NCBI GenBank assembly: GCA_025964575.1
Contig: JAOPYO010000091.1
Span: 1 to 37,115, forward strand
DNA length: 37,115 nt
Direction: 5' to 3'
DNA from: Actinomycetes bacterium
Lineage (GTDB): Bacteria > Actinomycetota > Actinomycetes > Streptosporangiales > Streptosporangiaceae
The notes under the pieces are model-generated. The model was not told the origin of the DNA. It was given only the letters and a program-made list of their open reading frames with translations, and ran no database searches. A program made the position numbers and the translations under genes. Shown piece after piece: positions 8,190 through 18,678 of this stretch (its first letter is position 1; each line of letters opens with the position of its first letter).

Positions 8190-8837
8190 TCACGCTAGAC
8201 CGAGTTGCTGCTCCGCGGTCCGCCAGTCCGTGGCGATGGCAGTCTGCGCGTCCGCCAACTTCACCTTTCCGCTGCACACCGCCCGATGCAGGTCGTTCTC
8301 CACCTTGTCCTTGGGGTTCGGCAGCTTGCCGATTTCCGGCCAGAGGTTGGCAATATCGTTGTCTCCCCCCAGTTCGAGACTGATTAGATGATCAAGCTCT
8401 GACGTGGTGCCATCTGACACGCCATACGCTACGTATTGCGCCCGCTTCGCCTTGCTGGTCTGCGAGGAGGGAGGCCTCACGGTCGAGGTGTACCCGGACT
8501 TGCAGATCGTGGACGACAGGTTGGACTGCGTCACATTGGGGTCGATGCCACCCGGGGTGCACGACGGATCCTGCAGGATCTGCGTCCCGCTGCCGGTGGT
8601 ATGGCAGTTCGCAGGGTGCAGGCTATAGGTGACCTGACCAGGGTCGGAGAGAACGATCAGGTGACCTCGTTTAGTGAGCTTGCCGCTCTGCTTGAGTTTG
8701 CCATCGGCCGTGCTCGTTCGGTGTCCGCTCCCTGGGGTCGTCCCAGAGCCGATCGTCGTGGTCTTGCATCCTGCTGTACTCAGTACCGTCACAACAGCCG
8801 TGACCACCGCGATGCCTTGCCTCATGCACGCCACCAT
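8190..8837 (-). CDS. Secreted HNH-nuclease-like lipoprotein
   Basis: 215 aa. It begins with a signal peptide (hydrophobic residues ~8-22) ending in 'STAGC', a lipobox-like site that would lipidate Cys24. The mature part has a Ser/Thr/Gly-rich linker and then the 'CKSGYTSTVRP' segment often found in extracellular HNH-like proteins of actinobacteria. The C-terminal motif is 'ELDHLISLELGGDNDIANLWPE' with Asp149-His150 and Asn164, followed by Lys178 and a conserved 'VCSGKVKLADAQTAIATDW' end. The DH...N...K arrangement resembles a minimal HNH (beta-beta-alpha metal) fold; nuclease activity is inferred and the catalytic third residue is uncertain. It is divergent from the ABC genes at 9074. Start ATG 8837, or the internal ATG 12 nt later. 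Confidence 0.72.
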   Translation of the reverse strand: MVACMRQGIAVVTAVVTVLSTAGCKTTTIGSGTTPGSGHRTSTADGKLKQSGKLTKRGHLIVLSDPGQVTYSLHPANCHTTGSGTQILQDPSCTPGGIDPNVTQSNLSSTICKSGYTSTVRPPSSQTSKAKRAQYVAYGVSDGTTSELDHLISLELGGDNDIANLWPEIGKLPNPKDKVENDLHRAVCSGKVKLADAQTAIATDWRTAEQQLGLA

Positions 8838-9073
8838 CCCGCTATGTTTTTTTGGGATATGCCTGTTATGTCGTAGGCAAACGCCGACAGGTTACGCGGG
8901 TTTTGTGGCTAGATACGGCGCTATGGCCTGTTGGGAAGGTGGCGAAGCGGCCCGCGCCACCTCCGTCGTCCAGAAGGCGGCCTGGAAGCTCGTCCGAAAG
9001 GGGGGCGGCGAGCGGCTGGTTGTCCCCCGTCAGGGTGACGCCCGCGATGGTGTGGTTCCACTAGGTTCGGGTC

Positions 9074-9991
<918 letters not shown>

Positions 9992-10012
<21 letters not shown>

Positions 10013-10136
10013 GCGTGAGCAGGCGCGCGGTGGCTGGACTGAGGAGCGCGCGCAGCGCGGTACGAGCGAGCAAGCGACGAGGGAAGCCGCCGCGTATCGG
10101 CGGCTGTGAGCCTGCGAGCGGAGCGAGCCAATGAGC
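9992..10136 (+). repeat. 23-nt direct repeats 122 bp apart flanking a GC-rich insert
   Basis: The 23 bases at 9992-10014 recur identically at 10114-10136. The first copy spells the last codons of the ATPase and its stop; the second copy runs into the start of the permease. Collapsing the repeats would leave a simple ATGA overlap between the two genes, so the 122 bp look like an insertion or duplication into an originally overlapping junction. The core GCGGAGCGAGC also occurs in reverse orientation near 8110, just after glmM. Confidence 0.7.
10009..10134 (+). other. Bridging mini-ORF (41 codons) between ABC ATPase and permease
   Basis: ATG 10009 overlaps the ATPase stop (ATGA) and its TGA (10132-10134) overlaps the permease ATG 10131 (ATGA). 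The peptide is strongly basic (begins MSVSRRAVAGLRSARS) and ends in the same ASGASQ as the ATPase because of the direct repeat. It may be a genuine small protein, or a by-product that keeps translation coupled across the insert. Confidence 0.3.
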
Positions 10137-11078
10137 ACAGCGATTCATGACATCGGCTATCGGCACTATGACGGACCCCGGCTGGGCCGGGCGTATGTGC
10201 TGCGGTCGCTGTTCGTCCATAACCTCCGCGCGGCATACGGCTTGGGCCGACCGACCAAGGCGAAGGTGATGCCGTTCTTGCTGTCGGCGTTCATGCTGGT
10301 CCCGGCGGCGGGAAGCATCGCCGTGGTGGCACTGAGCAAGCGGCCCGAGCTGCTCATCGGCTACTCCAAGTACGCGGTCTTCCTCCAGGTGCTCATCGCC
10401 ATCTTCCTGGCCAGCCAGGCGCCGGTGCTGGCCGCCCGCGAACTGCGCTCCCATGTCGTACCGCTGTATTTCTCCCGGCCGGTCGGGCGGCTGGACTTCG
10501 TCGTGGCGAAGTACACCGCCCTGACGACCGCCCTGTTCCTGCTCATGGCCGCCCCCGTGACCCTGCTGTACGTCGGGGCGCTGGTGACCCGGGACCAGAC
10601 GAAGTCGGGTGTGGCCGATCAGATGGGGAGCAACGGTGGTCCAGGAGGCGGTGGTGGGTCCAAAGTCCTGAGCGTCGGCGAGCACACGCTGCACTTCCTC
10701 GGTGGGCTGGTCGGGTGCGTGGTGTTCGCTTTGGTGCTCGCCGGGATCGGGCTGGTCATCGCGGCCTTCACGCCGCGGCGCGGGTTCGGAGTGGCCGCCG
10801 TCATGGCGGTCTACATGGTGACCAGCGCGACGGTCCTCATCGTGCAGGGCATCGGGGAGAGCACTGGCAACTACGGCCTGGCCGGATGGATGGGGCTGTT
10901 CACCCCGTTCAATCTCGTCGACATCGTGCAGGTGAAACTGCTCGGTGCGGATCAAGCGGCCGCGTTCATCCCAACGTCGTCGCTCGGTGGCCCGGTGGCG
11001 GCGCTGCTCTGCGTCGCCCTCGTCGCCGGCTCGATCACGATCCTGGCCGCTCGTTTCCAGAAGGCAGGCACCTCATGA
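10131..11078 (+). CDS. ABC-2 type transporter permease (first copy)
   Basis: Integral membrane subunit, 315 aa, with six predicted helices. TM1 is near residues 45-67 (FLLSAFMLVPAAGSIAVV), TM2 at 80-102, then helices around 123-145, 185-210, 220-240 and 285-308. 'RELRSHVVPLYFSRPVGR' between TM2 and TM3 is the cytoplasmic loop typical of ABC-2 permeases that contacts the ATPase. A Gly-rich loop (GGPGGGGG) precedes TM4. ATG 10131 overlaps the stop of the bridging mini-ORF, and its own stop overlaps ATG 11075 of the next one. It probably works with the ATPase at 9074. The substrate is unknown. Confidence 0.85.
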   Translation: MSTAIHDIGYRHYDGPRLGRAYVLRSLFVHNLRAAYGLGRPTKAKVMPFLLSAFMLVPAAGSIAVVALSKRPELLIGYSKYAVFLQVLIAIFLASQAPVLAARELRSHVVPLYFSRPVGRLDFVVAKYTALTTALFLLMAAPVTLLYVGALVTRDQTKSGVADQMGSNGGPGGGGGSKVLSVGEHTLHFLGGLVGCVVFALVLAGIGLVIAAFTPRRGFGVAAVMAVYMVTSATVLIVQGIGESTGNYGLAGWMGLFTPFNLVDIVQVKLLGADQAAAFIPTSSLGGPVAALLCVALVAGSITILAARFQKAGTS

Positions 11079-11112
11079 AATGTGCGGGCCTCGAACTGCA
11101 GCAGGTGACGTC

Positions 11113-11116
<4 letters not shown>
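11075..11116 (+). other. Bridging mini-ORF (13 codons) that mimics the N-terminus of the next ATPase
   Basis: ATG 11075 overlaps the permease stop; TGA 11114-11116 overlaps GTG 11113 of the downstream ATPase. It encodes MKCAGLELQQVTS, and the ATPase begins (V)KLELQQVSR, so the stretch LELQQV and its DNA are duplicated within about 40 nt. This looks like a small tandem duplication of the ATPase start that has become a coupling peptide. Confidence 0.35.
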
Positions 11117-12017
<901 letters not shown>

Positions 12018-12021
<4 letters not shown>

Positions 12022-12734
12022 ACCCGACGATCGCGTACATCACCTTCCGCGCCATGCTCGGGCGGAAGCGCGCGCTGCTGCTGTTCGCACTGCCGGCGAT
12101 CCTGCTGCTGCTCGCCGTCATCCTGCGGCTCACCGGCCACAACGATCTGCAGATCTCGACGAACGTGCTGGAGAAGTTCGCCCTCGGCACGTTGCTGCCG
12201 CTGCTCGGGCTGATCGCCGGCACCGGTGTGATCGGTCCGGAGATCGACGACGGTCAGATCATGTACGTGCTGACCAAACCCATCCCGCGGCCGGTCATCG
12301 TCACGACCAAACTGGCCGTCGCGATCGCGCTGATGGTGCTGTTCGGGGTGCTGCCCGCGCTGGTGGCCGGCATCATCCTGACCGGCCTCACCGCGCAGCT
12401 CTCGCTGGCATTCGCCATCGGCATACTGGTCGGCGGAGTGGCCTACTGCGCGGTGTTCGTCGCGCTCGCGGTCGCCAGCCGGTTCGCCGTCGTGATCGGG
12501 CTGCTGTACGTCCTGGTCTGGGAATTCCTGATCGGCAACTTCGCGCCGGGCGCCAAGTCGCTGTCCATTCAGCAGTGGGCGCTGTCCGTCACCGATGCCC
12601 TCACTTCCGCCGTAGCGGTGAAGGCGGACGTGAAGCTCGGTGTCGCGGTCGTGCTGCTCGCGATCGTGGCCGGAGGTGGCAGCCTCCTGGCGGCCCTGCG
12701 GCTCCGATCCCTCTCCATCACCGGTGCCGATTAG
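12018..12734 (+). CDS. ABC-2 type transporter permease (second copy)
   Basis: Membrane subunit of 238 aa with six predicted helices: 'LLLFALPAILLLLAVILRL', 'LGTLLPLLGLIAGTGVIG', 'LAVAIALMVLFGVLPALVAG', 'FAIGILVGGVAYCAVFVALA', 'VVIGLLYVLVWEFLIGNF' and 'GVAVVLLAIVAGGGSLLAAL'. Between TM2 and TM3 is 'PEIDDGQIMYVLTKPIPRPVIV', the coupling loop of ABC-2 permeases. ATG 12018 overlaps the ATPase stop by 4 nt. It is last in the transporter unit, and a long hairpin at 12749-12805 begins 14 nt after its stop. Confidence 0.87.
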
Positions 12735-12748
12735 GCTCCCAAATTCGC

Positions 12749-12805
12749 CGATCATGAAGCGAGAGATCTATCGTCGGACTTCACAGTTCTCTCACTTCAT
12801 GATCG
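12749..12805 (+). terminator. Long hairpin after the ABC operon
   Basis: Arms 12749-12766 and 12788-12805 (18 nt) pair with a single mismatch around a 21-nt loop. The base reads CGATCATGAAG. It lies 14 nt after the last permease stop and 15 nt before the next start codon, so the 3' arm belongs to the leader of the 12821 gene unless that gene has a promoter inside the loop. Confidence 0.75.
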
Positions 12806-12820
12806 CCGAGGGAGTCATCC

Positions 12821-13123
12821 ATGAGCACAGACCCGGAGCAGCAGGAACCCGAGGAGCTTCCCCGGGTCCGTACGGAGCGCGCGGTAGGCGCCCGGGCGAC
12901 GGGTGCGAAGGTCGCCGGGGCCGAGGCCACCGGATTGGCCGTCCGGGGCGGGACGGCCTTGGGATCGCTCGCTCTCGGCTCGGTCGCCGTGGGAGCGATC
13001 GCCATCGGGGCGGTGGCGATCGGGCGGCTCGCCATCAAGCGGGCCGTCATCAACCATCTCGAGGCCGGCCTGGTCGAGATCAAGCATCTCAAGGTCGGTC
13101 GCCTGGAGATCGACGCGGACTGA
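12821..13123 (+). CDS. Small protein made of 16 aliphatic pentads
   Basis: 100 aa, no family recognised. After a ~20-residue acidic start (STDPEQQEPEELPRVRTER), residues 21-100 divide without a gap into 16 five-residue units. Examples are AVGAR, ATGAK, ALGSL, AVGAI, AIGAV and KVGRL, mostly of the form A-[VIL]-G-x-x. The later units lose the Gly (AIKRA, VINHL, EIKHL) and become charged. Pentad periodicity is the hallmark of quadrilateral beta-helices such as pentapeptide-repeat proteins, although the usual central Leu/Phe code is different here. Residues ~45-72 are hydrophobic enough to be misread as a transmembrane helix. ATG 12821 has GAGGGAG just upstream. It follows the ABC operon and precedes a lipoprotein hydrolase. 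Confidence 0.75.
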   Translation: MSTDPEQQEPEELPRVRTERAVGARATGAKVAGAEATGLAVRGGTALGSLALGSVAVGAIAIGAVAIGRLAIKRAVINHLEAGLVEIKHLKVGRLEIDAD

Positions 13124-13236
13124 CGTTCAACACGCTGCCTCCCGGTCGGTAGGTTTGCCTCTACAGCGCCGCAAACCCGGCATTCCATCGGGTTGACGTC
13201 CGCTCAGTAGGCAGATCCAAGACTCAGGAGGCCAGG

Positions 13237-14781
13237 ATGAGCGCAGGCATCAAGGCGATGGGTGGGATCGCGGCCGTGCTGGCGGTGGGCGTGGTCGCCG
13301 GGTGCTCCTCCGCTCCCAAGACGGGTGGGGCGTCCACGTCAGGGGCATCGGCGACGGTGCCGGGCACGGGGGTCGGCCGGTTCTATGGGCAGAAACCCAC
13401 GTGGCGGCCGTGCGAGGGCAAATCCGGCTTCCAGTGCACCGAGATCGAGGTGCCCTTGGACTACGCCAAGCCTGATGGCAGGACGATCCGCCTCGCCGTC
13501 AACCGGCTGCCCTCGACGGGTAGCGCCCGCCGCCTCGGCTCGCTGCTCACCAACCCGGGCGGGCCCGGAGGCTCCGGGCTCGACTACGTCTTCTCAAGTG
13601 CGCAGAAGCAGATCACCTCCGCGGTCCGGGCCCGCTATGACGTGATCGGTATCGATCCGCGGGGCGTCGGCAAGAGCTCTCCGGTGCGGTGCCTGGGCGA
13701 CGCCGAGCTCGACGTCTACTACACCGTCGACACGACCCCGGACACCGCGGCGGAGAAGGCGCGGCTCCGTACGGCGGCCCAGCAGTACGCCAGTGCCTGC
13801 CAGGCCAACTCCGGCGTGATCCTCCCGCACATCAGCACCGTCGACGCGGCCCGCGACATGGACGTCGTCCGGGCGGTGCTCGGCGATCAGAAGCTCAACT
13901 ATCTCGGGCTGTCCTACGGCACCCAGCTCGGCCAGGTCTATGCTGCGACCTTCCCCGGCAAGGTGGGGCGAATGGTGCTGGACTCGGTGGTGGATCCCGC
14001 CCTCGATGCCAAGACGTCGGCGGTCACCCAGATGGTCGGGGTGCAGCGGGCGTTCGAGGCCTTCGTCGACGACTGCGTGAAGCGGTCCGACTGCCCGCTC
14101 GGCACCGACCGGGCGGCGGGGCTGCAAAAGGTCGCCGCGCTGCTCAAGAAGCTCGATGGTGTGCCCCTGCAGTCGAAACAGGGCCGTCCGGTCAACGATG
14201 CCGACGCCCGGATCGGCCTGGTCACGGCGACGTACAGCCCGGAGACCTGGCAGTTCACCCGGCAATCGCTGGCCATGGCATTCAATGGCGACGGAAGTGG
14301 GCTGCGCGTGCTCGCCGACGCCTACCGGGAGCGGGGTCCTCAGGGGGCGTACAGCAACATGCAGGCGGCCAACCTGGCGATCGGCTGTCTGGAGACCAAG
14401 GCCGCCGAACGCACCGAGAAGGCGACCGACGACACGCTCGCGGCGACGGTCCGGACGTCGCCGCTGTTCGGCGGCCTCAACATGGGCCTGCCCTGTGCGT
14501 TCTGGAGGGTGCCGCCCGTCCGTATCCCGCATGAGATCACGGCGAAAGGTGCCGGCCCGATCCTGCTGGTCAACAACACCGGCGACAATGCCACGCCCAT
14601 CGAGTGGGCCAGGGCCGTCGCCCGGCGGCTGGACCGGGCCGTCCTGGTGACGAACCAGGCGAATGGGCATGGGGTCTACGGCCGTGGACCGTGCGTGAAC
14701 GGGGCGGTTGACTCCTACCTTCTGGCCGGCACGATGCCACCCAAGGGCACCAAGTGCCAGGACCACGGCAGCCTGTTCTGA
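13237..14781 (+). CDS. Lipoprotein alpha/beta-hydrolase, tripeptidyl-aminopeptidase (S33/TAP) type
   Basis: 514-aa secreted, lipid-anchored hydrolase. Signal peptide residues 1-22 end in 'VVAGC' (lipidated Cys23). The oxyanion segment 'LLTNPGGPGGSG', the 'GIDPRGVGKS' loop, the nucleophile elbow 'GLSYGTQ' (Ser226), acid Asp450 in 'NNTGDNATP' and His478 in 'NGHGVYG' complete the triad. The C-terminal part is the TAP-like domain with paired Cys. Such enzymes cleave short peptides from N-termini or hydrolyse ester/amide substrates outside the cell; the true substrate is unknown. ATG 13237 has CAGGAGG upstream. It has its own intergenic region of 113 nt and is convergent with coaA. Confidence 0.9.
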   Translation: MSAGIKAMGGIAAVLAVGVVAGCSSAPKTGGASTSGASATVPGTGVGRFYGQKPTWRPCEGKSGFQCTEIEVPLDYAKPDGRTIRLAVNRLPSTGSARRLGSLLTNPGGPGGSGLDYVFSSAQKQITSAVRARYDVIGIDPRGVGKSSPVRCLGDAELDVYYTVDTTPDTAAEKARLRTAAQQYASACQANSGVILPHISTVDAARDMDVVRAVLGDQKLNYLGLSYGTQLGQVYAATFPGKVGRMVLDSVVDPALDAKTSAVTQMVGVQRAFEAFVDDCVKRSDCPLGTDRAAGLQKVAALLKKLDGVPLQSKQGRPVNDADARIGLVTATYSPETWQFTRQSLAMAFNGDGSGLRVLADAYRERGPQGAYSNMQAANLAIGCLETKAAERTEKATDDTLAATVRTSPLFGGLNMGLPCAFWRVPPVRIPHEITAKGAGPILLVNNTGDNATPIEWARAVARRLDRAVLVTNQANGHGVYGRGPCVNGAVDSYLLAGTMPPKGTKCQDHGSLF

Positions 14782-14798
14782 CCTTGACCAGATCCTGA

Positions 14799-15740
14799 TC
14801 AGATACGGCGAAGGCGGATGCGCTGGACGCTGTGGTCCTCGCCTTTGTAGAGGACCAGGGTCGCCCGCGCGCGCGTCGGCCGGATGTTGGAGATCAGGTT
14901 GACCTCATTGACGTCCCGCCAGATCTGCCTGGCGAAGACGGCCATCTCGTCCTCATCGATCTGCGTGGCGAAATGGTGGAAGTAGGACCGGGGATCGGAG
15001 AACGCGGTCCGCCGCAGCGCGAGGAGCCGGTCCACGAACCACTGCCGGGTGTGCTCCACCCGGGCATCGACATAGATAGAGAAGTCGAAGAAGTCCGATA
15101 CCGCCAGCGACCCCGGGGCCGGGACCTGCAGCACGTTGAGTCCTTCGACGATCAGGATGTCCGGGCGGCGCACGATCTGGCGGTCATCCGGCACGATGTC
15201 GTACGCCAGATGCGAGTAGACCGGAACGGACACCTCGTCGGCCCCGGCCTTCATCGCGGCCACGAACCGGACCAGCGCTCGGCGGTCGTACGACTCCGGG
15301 AATCCCTTGCGATCCATCAGCCCGCGCTGGGTGAGCACCGCGTTGGGATACAGGAAGTTGTCGGTGGTCACCAGCTCGACGGTCGGATGTTCCGGCCAGC
15401 GGGCCAGCAGCGTGCGCAGCAGCCGTGAGGTCGTCGACTTGCCGACCGCGACGCTGCCCGCGACGCCGATGATGAACGGCGTGGGCCGCACCGGCCCGCC
15501 GAGGAAGGCACTGACGGTGCCGCGCAGCCGGTCGTCGGAGGTGGCGAACAGGTTGAGCAGCCGGGACAGCGGTAGGTAGACCTCCTCGACCTCGCTGAGG
15601 TCGATGGGGTCCTCCAGCCCGCGAAGGGCATCGAGTTCGGCCGCGCTGAGAGGCAGTGGCGTGCTCTCACGAAGTGCCTGCCAGGCCCTGCGATCCAGTT
15701 CGACATAGGGGCTCGGCACGCCCTCCCAACCGGTCGTCAT
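14799..15740 (-). CDS. coaA: Type I pantothenate kinase
   Basis: Phosphorylates pantothenate with ATP, the first step of CoA synthesis. The P-loop '[15 protein letters not shown]', '[13 protein letters not shown]', 'KGFPESYD', '[12 protein letters not shown]', '[10 protein letters not shown]' and 'FDFSIYVDA' are standard for the bacterial type I enzyme. 313 aa from ATG 15740 is the usual length; a 24-residue upstream extension is open but not conserved-looking. Upstream of ATG the minus strand reads TAGGGTCGTGCTC, where AGGG could be a ribosome-binding site or TAGGGT a -10 box 7 nt from a leaderless start. It is divergent from glmS with only 70 bp between. Confidence 0.96.
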   Translation of the reverse strand: MTTGWEGVPSPYVELDRRAWQALRESTPLPLSAAELDALRGLEDPIDLSEVEEVYLPLSRLLNLFATSDDRLRGTVSAFLGGPVRPTPFIIGVAGSVAVGKSTTSRLLRTLLARWPEHPTVELVTTDNFLYPNAVLTQRGLMDRKGFPESYDRRALVRFVAAMKAGADEVSVPVYSHLAYDIVPDDRQIVRRPDILIVEGLNVLQVPAPGSLAVSDFFDFSIYVDARVEHTRQWFVDRLLALRRTAFSDPRSYFHHFATQIDEDEMAVFARQIWRDVNEVNLISNIRPTRARATLVLYKGEDHSVQRIRLRRI

Positions 15741-15797
15741 GAGCACGACCCTAGAGGACTGATCAGTACCTGTGCCGACGGCGGTGGGTGTGGCGGC

Positions 15798-15810
15798 TAA
15801 TCTGGCGCCC
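15798..15810 (+). promoter_or_regulatory. Possible -10 box of a leaderless glmS
   Basis: TAATCT at 15798-15803 fits TANNNT and ends 7 nt before the glmS ATG, while no ribosome-binding site is visible. This would place the transcription start on the A of the start codon. No clear -35 box was found. Confidence 0.35.
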
Positions 15811-17655
15811 ATGTGCGGAATCGTGGGTTACATCGGGTCGCAGTCCGCCCTCGAGGTGGTCATCGAGGGTCTGGCACGGCTGGAATACCGGGGGTACGAC
15901 TCCGCAGGAGTGGCCGTACTGGCCGAGGGGAAGCTCACCACCGTCAGGCGGGCGGGCAAGCTCATCAACCTGCGCAACGCCCTGGCGGAACAAACACCTC
16001 CCCAGGGGACACTGGGTCTCGGGCACACCCGGTGGGCGACGCATGGGGTGCCCAATGACCGCAACGCCCATCCGCACGCCGACTGCACCGGCTCGGTCGC
16101 GGTCGTCCACAACGGCATCATCGAGAACTTCGCCGCCCTTCGGCACAGCCTGGAGCACCGCGACCATGAACTGACCTCCGACACCGACACCGAGGTCGTC
16201 GCACATCTGCTCGAGGAGGAGTTGGCCGCTTCAGACGGGCTCGCCGAGGCGATGCGGCGGGTCTGCCGCAAGCTGGAGGGCGCGTTCACGCTGGTCGCCG
16301 TGGATGCGTCGGACCCGGACGTGGTGGTCGGTGCGCGCCGCAACTCCCCGCTGGTCGTGGGGCGGGGCGCGGGGGAGAACTTCCTCGCCAGTGACGTGGC
16401 GGCCTTCATCGAGCACACCAGAGACGCGATCGAGCTGGGCCAGGACCAGGTGGTGGAGCTGCGCCGGGACGGGGTGACGGTCACCGGCTTCGACGGAAAG
16501 CCCGCCCAGGTGAGGGAATATCACGTCGACTGGGACGTGTCCGCCGCGGAGAAGGGCGGCTACGACTACTTCATGCTCAAGGAGATCGCCGAGCAGCCAC
16601 GGGCGGTCGCCGATACACTGCTGGGCCGGGTCGGCGAGGACGGCCGGCTCACCCTCGATGAGATGCGCATCTCCGGGGAAGAGCTCCGCGACGTGGACAA
16701 GATCATCGTTGTGGCCTGCGGGACGGCCTACCACGCGGGGATGATCGCCAAATATGCCATCGAGCACTGGGCCCAGCTGCCGTGCGAGGTGGAGCTCGCC
16801 AGTGAGTTCCGCTACCGGGACCCGATCCTCACCCGGACCACACTGGTCATCGCCATCTCACAGTCCGGCGAGACGATGGACACGCTCATGGCCGTACGGC
16901 ATGCGCGTGACCAGCACGCCCGGGTGCTCGGTATCTGCAACGTCAACGGTTCGACGATCCCGCGCGAATGCGACGGGGTGCTCTATACCCACGCGGGTCC
17001 GGAGATCGCGGTGGCCTCCACCAAGGCGTTCCTCACCCAGCTGGTGGCGGTCTACCTGATAGCGCTCTATCTCGCGCAGGTCCGGGGCACGAAGTGGGGC
17101 GACGAGGTCTTCGCGGTCATCCAACTGCTGAGCGGCATGCCGGAAAAGGTGGAGAAGGTGCTGGAGACCATGGAGCCGGTCCGTGCGCTGGCCCGGTCGC
17201 TGGCCGGTGAGCGGTGCGTACTCTTCCTCGGCCGTCATGTGGGCTTCCCGGTCGCGCTGGAGGGGGCGCTGAAGCTCAAGGAGCTGGCCTACATGCATGC
17301 GGAGGGGTTCGCCGCGGGCGAGCTCAAGCACGGCCCGATCGCGCTCGTCGAGGAGGGTCTGCCGGTCGTCGTGGTGGTGCCGCCGCGCGCTCGCGACGTG
17401 CTGCACGACAAGATCGTCTCCAATATCCAGGAGATCCGGGCCCGTGGCGCCCGCACGATCGTGATCGCCGAGGAGGGCGACGAGTCGGTCGTGCCGTACG
17501 CCGACACGCTGTTGCGCGTCCCGGCGGTACCGACCTTGCTTCAGCCGTTGGTCGCGACCGTCCCGCTGCAGGTGTTCGCGTGTGAGCTGGCCGCCGCCAA
17601 GGGCCACGACGTCGACCAGCCGCGCAACCTCGCCAAATCCGTCACCGTGGAGTAG
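15811..17655 (+). CDS. glmS: Glutamine-fructose-6-phosphate aminotransferase (isomerizing)
   Basis: Makes glucosamine-6-phosphate from fructose-6-phosphate and glutamine, the committed step to UDP-GlcNAc. The start ATG 15811 is fixed by the N-terminal 'MCGIVGYIG', where Cys2 becomes the catalytic N-terminal nucleophile. '[10 protein letters not shown]', 'HTRWATHG' and 'VVHNGIIEN' belong to the glutaminase domain (to ~240). Two SIS sugar-isomerase domains follow with '[10 protein letters not shown]', 'ASTKAF', '[10 protein letters not shown]' and the C-terminal '[10 protein letters not shown]'. Length is 614 aa. The gene stands alone: coaA is divergent and a cyclase-like gene convergent with a 6-nt gap. 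I saw no glmS ribozyme, which is a Firmicute feature. Confidence 0.97.
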   Translation: MCGIVGYIGSQSALEVVIEGLARLEYRGYDSAGVAVLAEGKLTTVRRAGKLINLRNALAEQTPPQGTLGLGHTRWATHGVPNDRNAHPHADCTGSVAVVHNGIIENFAALRHSLEHRDHELTSDTDTEVVAHLLEEELAASDGLAEAMRRVCRKLEGAFTLVAVDASDPDVVVGARRNSPLVVGRGAGENFLASDVAAFIEHTRDAIELGQDQVVELRRDGVTVTGFDGKPAQVREYHVDWDVSAAEKGGYDYFMLKEIAEQPRAVADTLLGRVGEDGRLTLDEMRISGEELRDVDKIIVVACGTAYHAGMIAKYAIEHWAQLPCEVELASEFRYRDPILTRTTLVIAISQSGETMDTLMAVRHARDQHARVLGICNVNGSTIPRECDGVLYTHAGPEIAVASTKAFLTQLVAVYLIALYLAQVRGTKWGDEVFAVIQLLSGMPEKVEKVLETMEPVRALARSLAGERCVLFLGRHVGFPVALEGALKLKELAYMHAEGFAAGELKHGPIALVEEGLPVVVVVPPRARDVLHDKIVSNIQEIRARGARTIVIAEEGDESVVPYADTLLRVPAVPTLLQPLVATVPLQVFACELAAAKGHDVDQPRNLAKSVTVE

Positions 17656-17661
17656 GCCCGC

Positions 17662-18339
17662 TCAGGCGGCTGACGGGCCGGTGCTCAATCGCCGGGGGAA
17701 CGTCGGCACCGGTGCGCCGACCGCCGCCATCGCCGGAGCTTCGTGGGGGATATGTACGTAGCCGAGCCTGCGGCGTCCTGAGACCTGCAGGCGGACGAGC
17801 GGCCGGAAGGACGCGCCGCAGATGCCGTCGTAGTCATGCCGCACGATCGACCAATAGATGCCCTCGGAGACGACCAGCACGAGAGGTGCCTCGGTCTCCC
17901 GGAGGCACTTCTTGAACCGCGGGGCGTCCAGCAGCCGGCAGGCCACGTCGAGTTCTTCGCCGAAGTAGCCGCGCCCGTCATAGTGGACTTCGCCTGCGTG
18001 GAAGACGACCCGCAGCCGTAGTCCGAGGCGCGCCTTCTCGCCGGACGGCAGGCTCGTGTTGTAGTCGAGAAGCAGCCGGGTGAGCTCGGGGACGAACGGG
18101 TTGAGCAGCAGGGTCTTGGGAATCTCGTCGACCGGGTGGATCAGTGCCAGGACACCGTCGCCACGGTCCTCGAACGGATCGACGTGTCGGCTGGCGATAC
18201 CGGCGGTGGTCATCGCCTCGTCGAGCAGGCGGTAGATCTGCCGCCGCAGTTCTTCTTTGATGGGGTTGGTCCGCAGCGGACTGGTCGACTTCTCGATGTC
18301 GACCGCGAGGATGCTCCGGTGCATGGGAAGGCTCTGCAC
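17662..18339 (-). CDS. Stand-alone class III nucleotidyl-cyclase-homology protein
   Basis: 225 aa, consisting of a single cyclase-homology domain without membrane or sensor part. 'ILAVDIEKSTSP' (Asp14) and 'DRGDGVLALI' (Asp61) match the two metal-binding Asp positions of class III adenylate/guanylate cyclases. 'FHAGEVHYDGRGYFGEELDVACRL' matches the dimer/transition-state segment. The Asn of the usual V-N-x-A-x-R is Asp131 here, and the residue before 'RGDG' is not the substrate-specifying Lys, so catalysis may be altered or lost. GTG 18339 has GGAGGG at good distance; ATG 15 nt downstream is an alternative. It is divergent from the XRE regulator at 18679 and may share its control region. Confidence 0.72.
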   Translation of the reverse strand: MQSLPMHRSILAVDIEKSTSPLRTNPIKEELRRQIYRLLDEAMTTAGIASRHVDPFEDRGDGVLALIHPVDEIPKTLLLNPFVPELTRLLLDYNTSLPSGEKARLGLRLRVVFHAGEVHYDGRGYFGEELDVACRLLDAPRFKKCLRETEAPLVLVVSEGIYWSIVRHDYDGICGASFRPLVRLQVSGRRRLGYVHIPHEAPAMAAVGAPVPTFPRRLSTGPSAA

Positions 18340-18678
18340 GGTAACCCTCCGATTCTTCGGCCGGGTAGGCCGATGTGCCTTGCCGTGAGGCAAACCCCTG
18401 CCTGGTAGGCGGGGAGGAGAGGCTAGGTCACTGCGTCGTGACCGGCTGGCCCGTCGAGCTTCGTTGCCGTCGCGGGCTCGTGCTGTCGCGTAGGTCCTTG
18501 TGGGGCTGCGCTGTCGCTTCTGAGTGTGTGCGCCCGCGAGTTTCGATGCAAGTTGCATCGTTAGATGACACGGATATTTCTCTACATCTTTCTTTGTATG
18601 TATCTCTGACGCTTCTGCCAGGCTTGCGGGACACTGCTGGGGGAATATCCACATCTTTGGGGGCGGGAGGAGGACAGG
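18340..18678. other. Divergent control region between cyclase-like gene and XRE regulator
   Basis: A 339-bp gap, with the part near 18540-18660 clearly less GC-rich than its surroundings. It contains a perfect 17-nt palindrome at 18544-18560 and a possible promoter toward the XRE gene. Toward the cyclase gene there is a strong ribosome-binding site and two small inverted repeats (around 18382-18395 and 18394-18413). No coding sequence was recognised. Confidence 0.5.
18544..18580 (+). promoter_or_regulatory. Palindromic operator overlapping a promoter of the XRE gene
   Basis: CGATGCAA-G-TTGCATCG (18544-18560) is a perfect palindrome. Its right half supplies a -35-like TTGCAT (18553-18558), with TATTTC (18575-18580) 16 nt downstream. 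A regulator bound to the palindrome would block this promoter; autoregulation by the XRE protein is a natural guess. Not proven. Confidence 0.4.

Noticed and set aside
15758..15767. 10-nt palindrome ACTGATCAGT between coaA and glmS as an operator
   Set aside because: A 10-bp palindrome is expected by chance at this scale and no matching copy was seen elsewhere.
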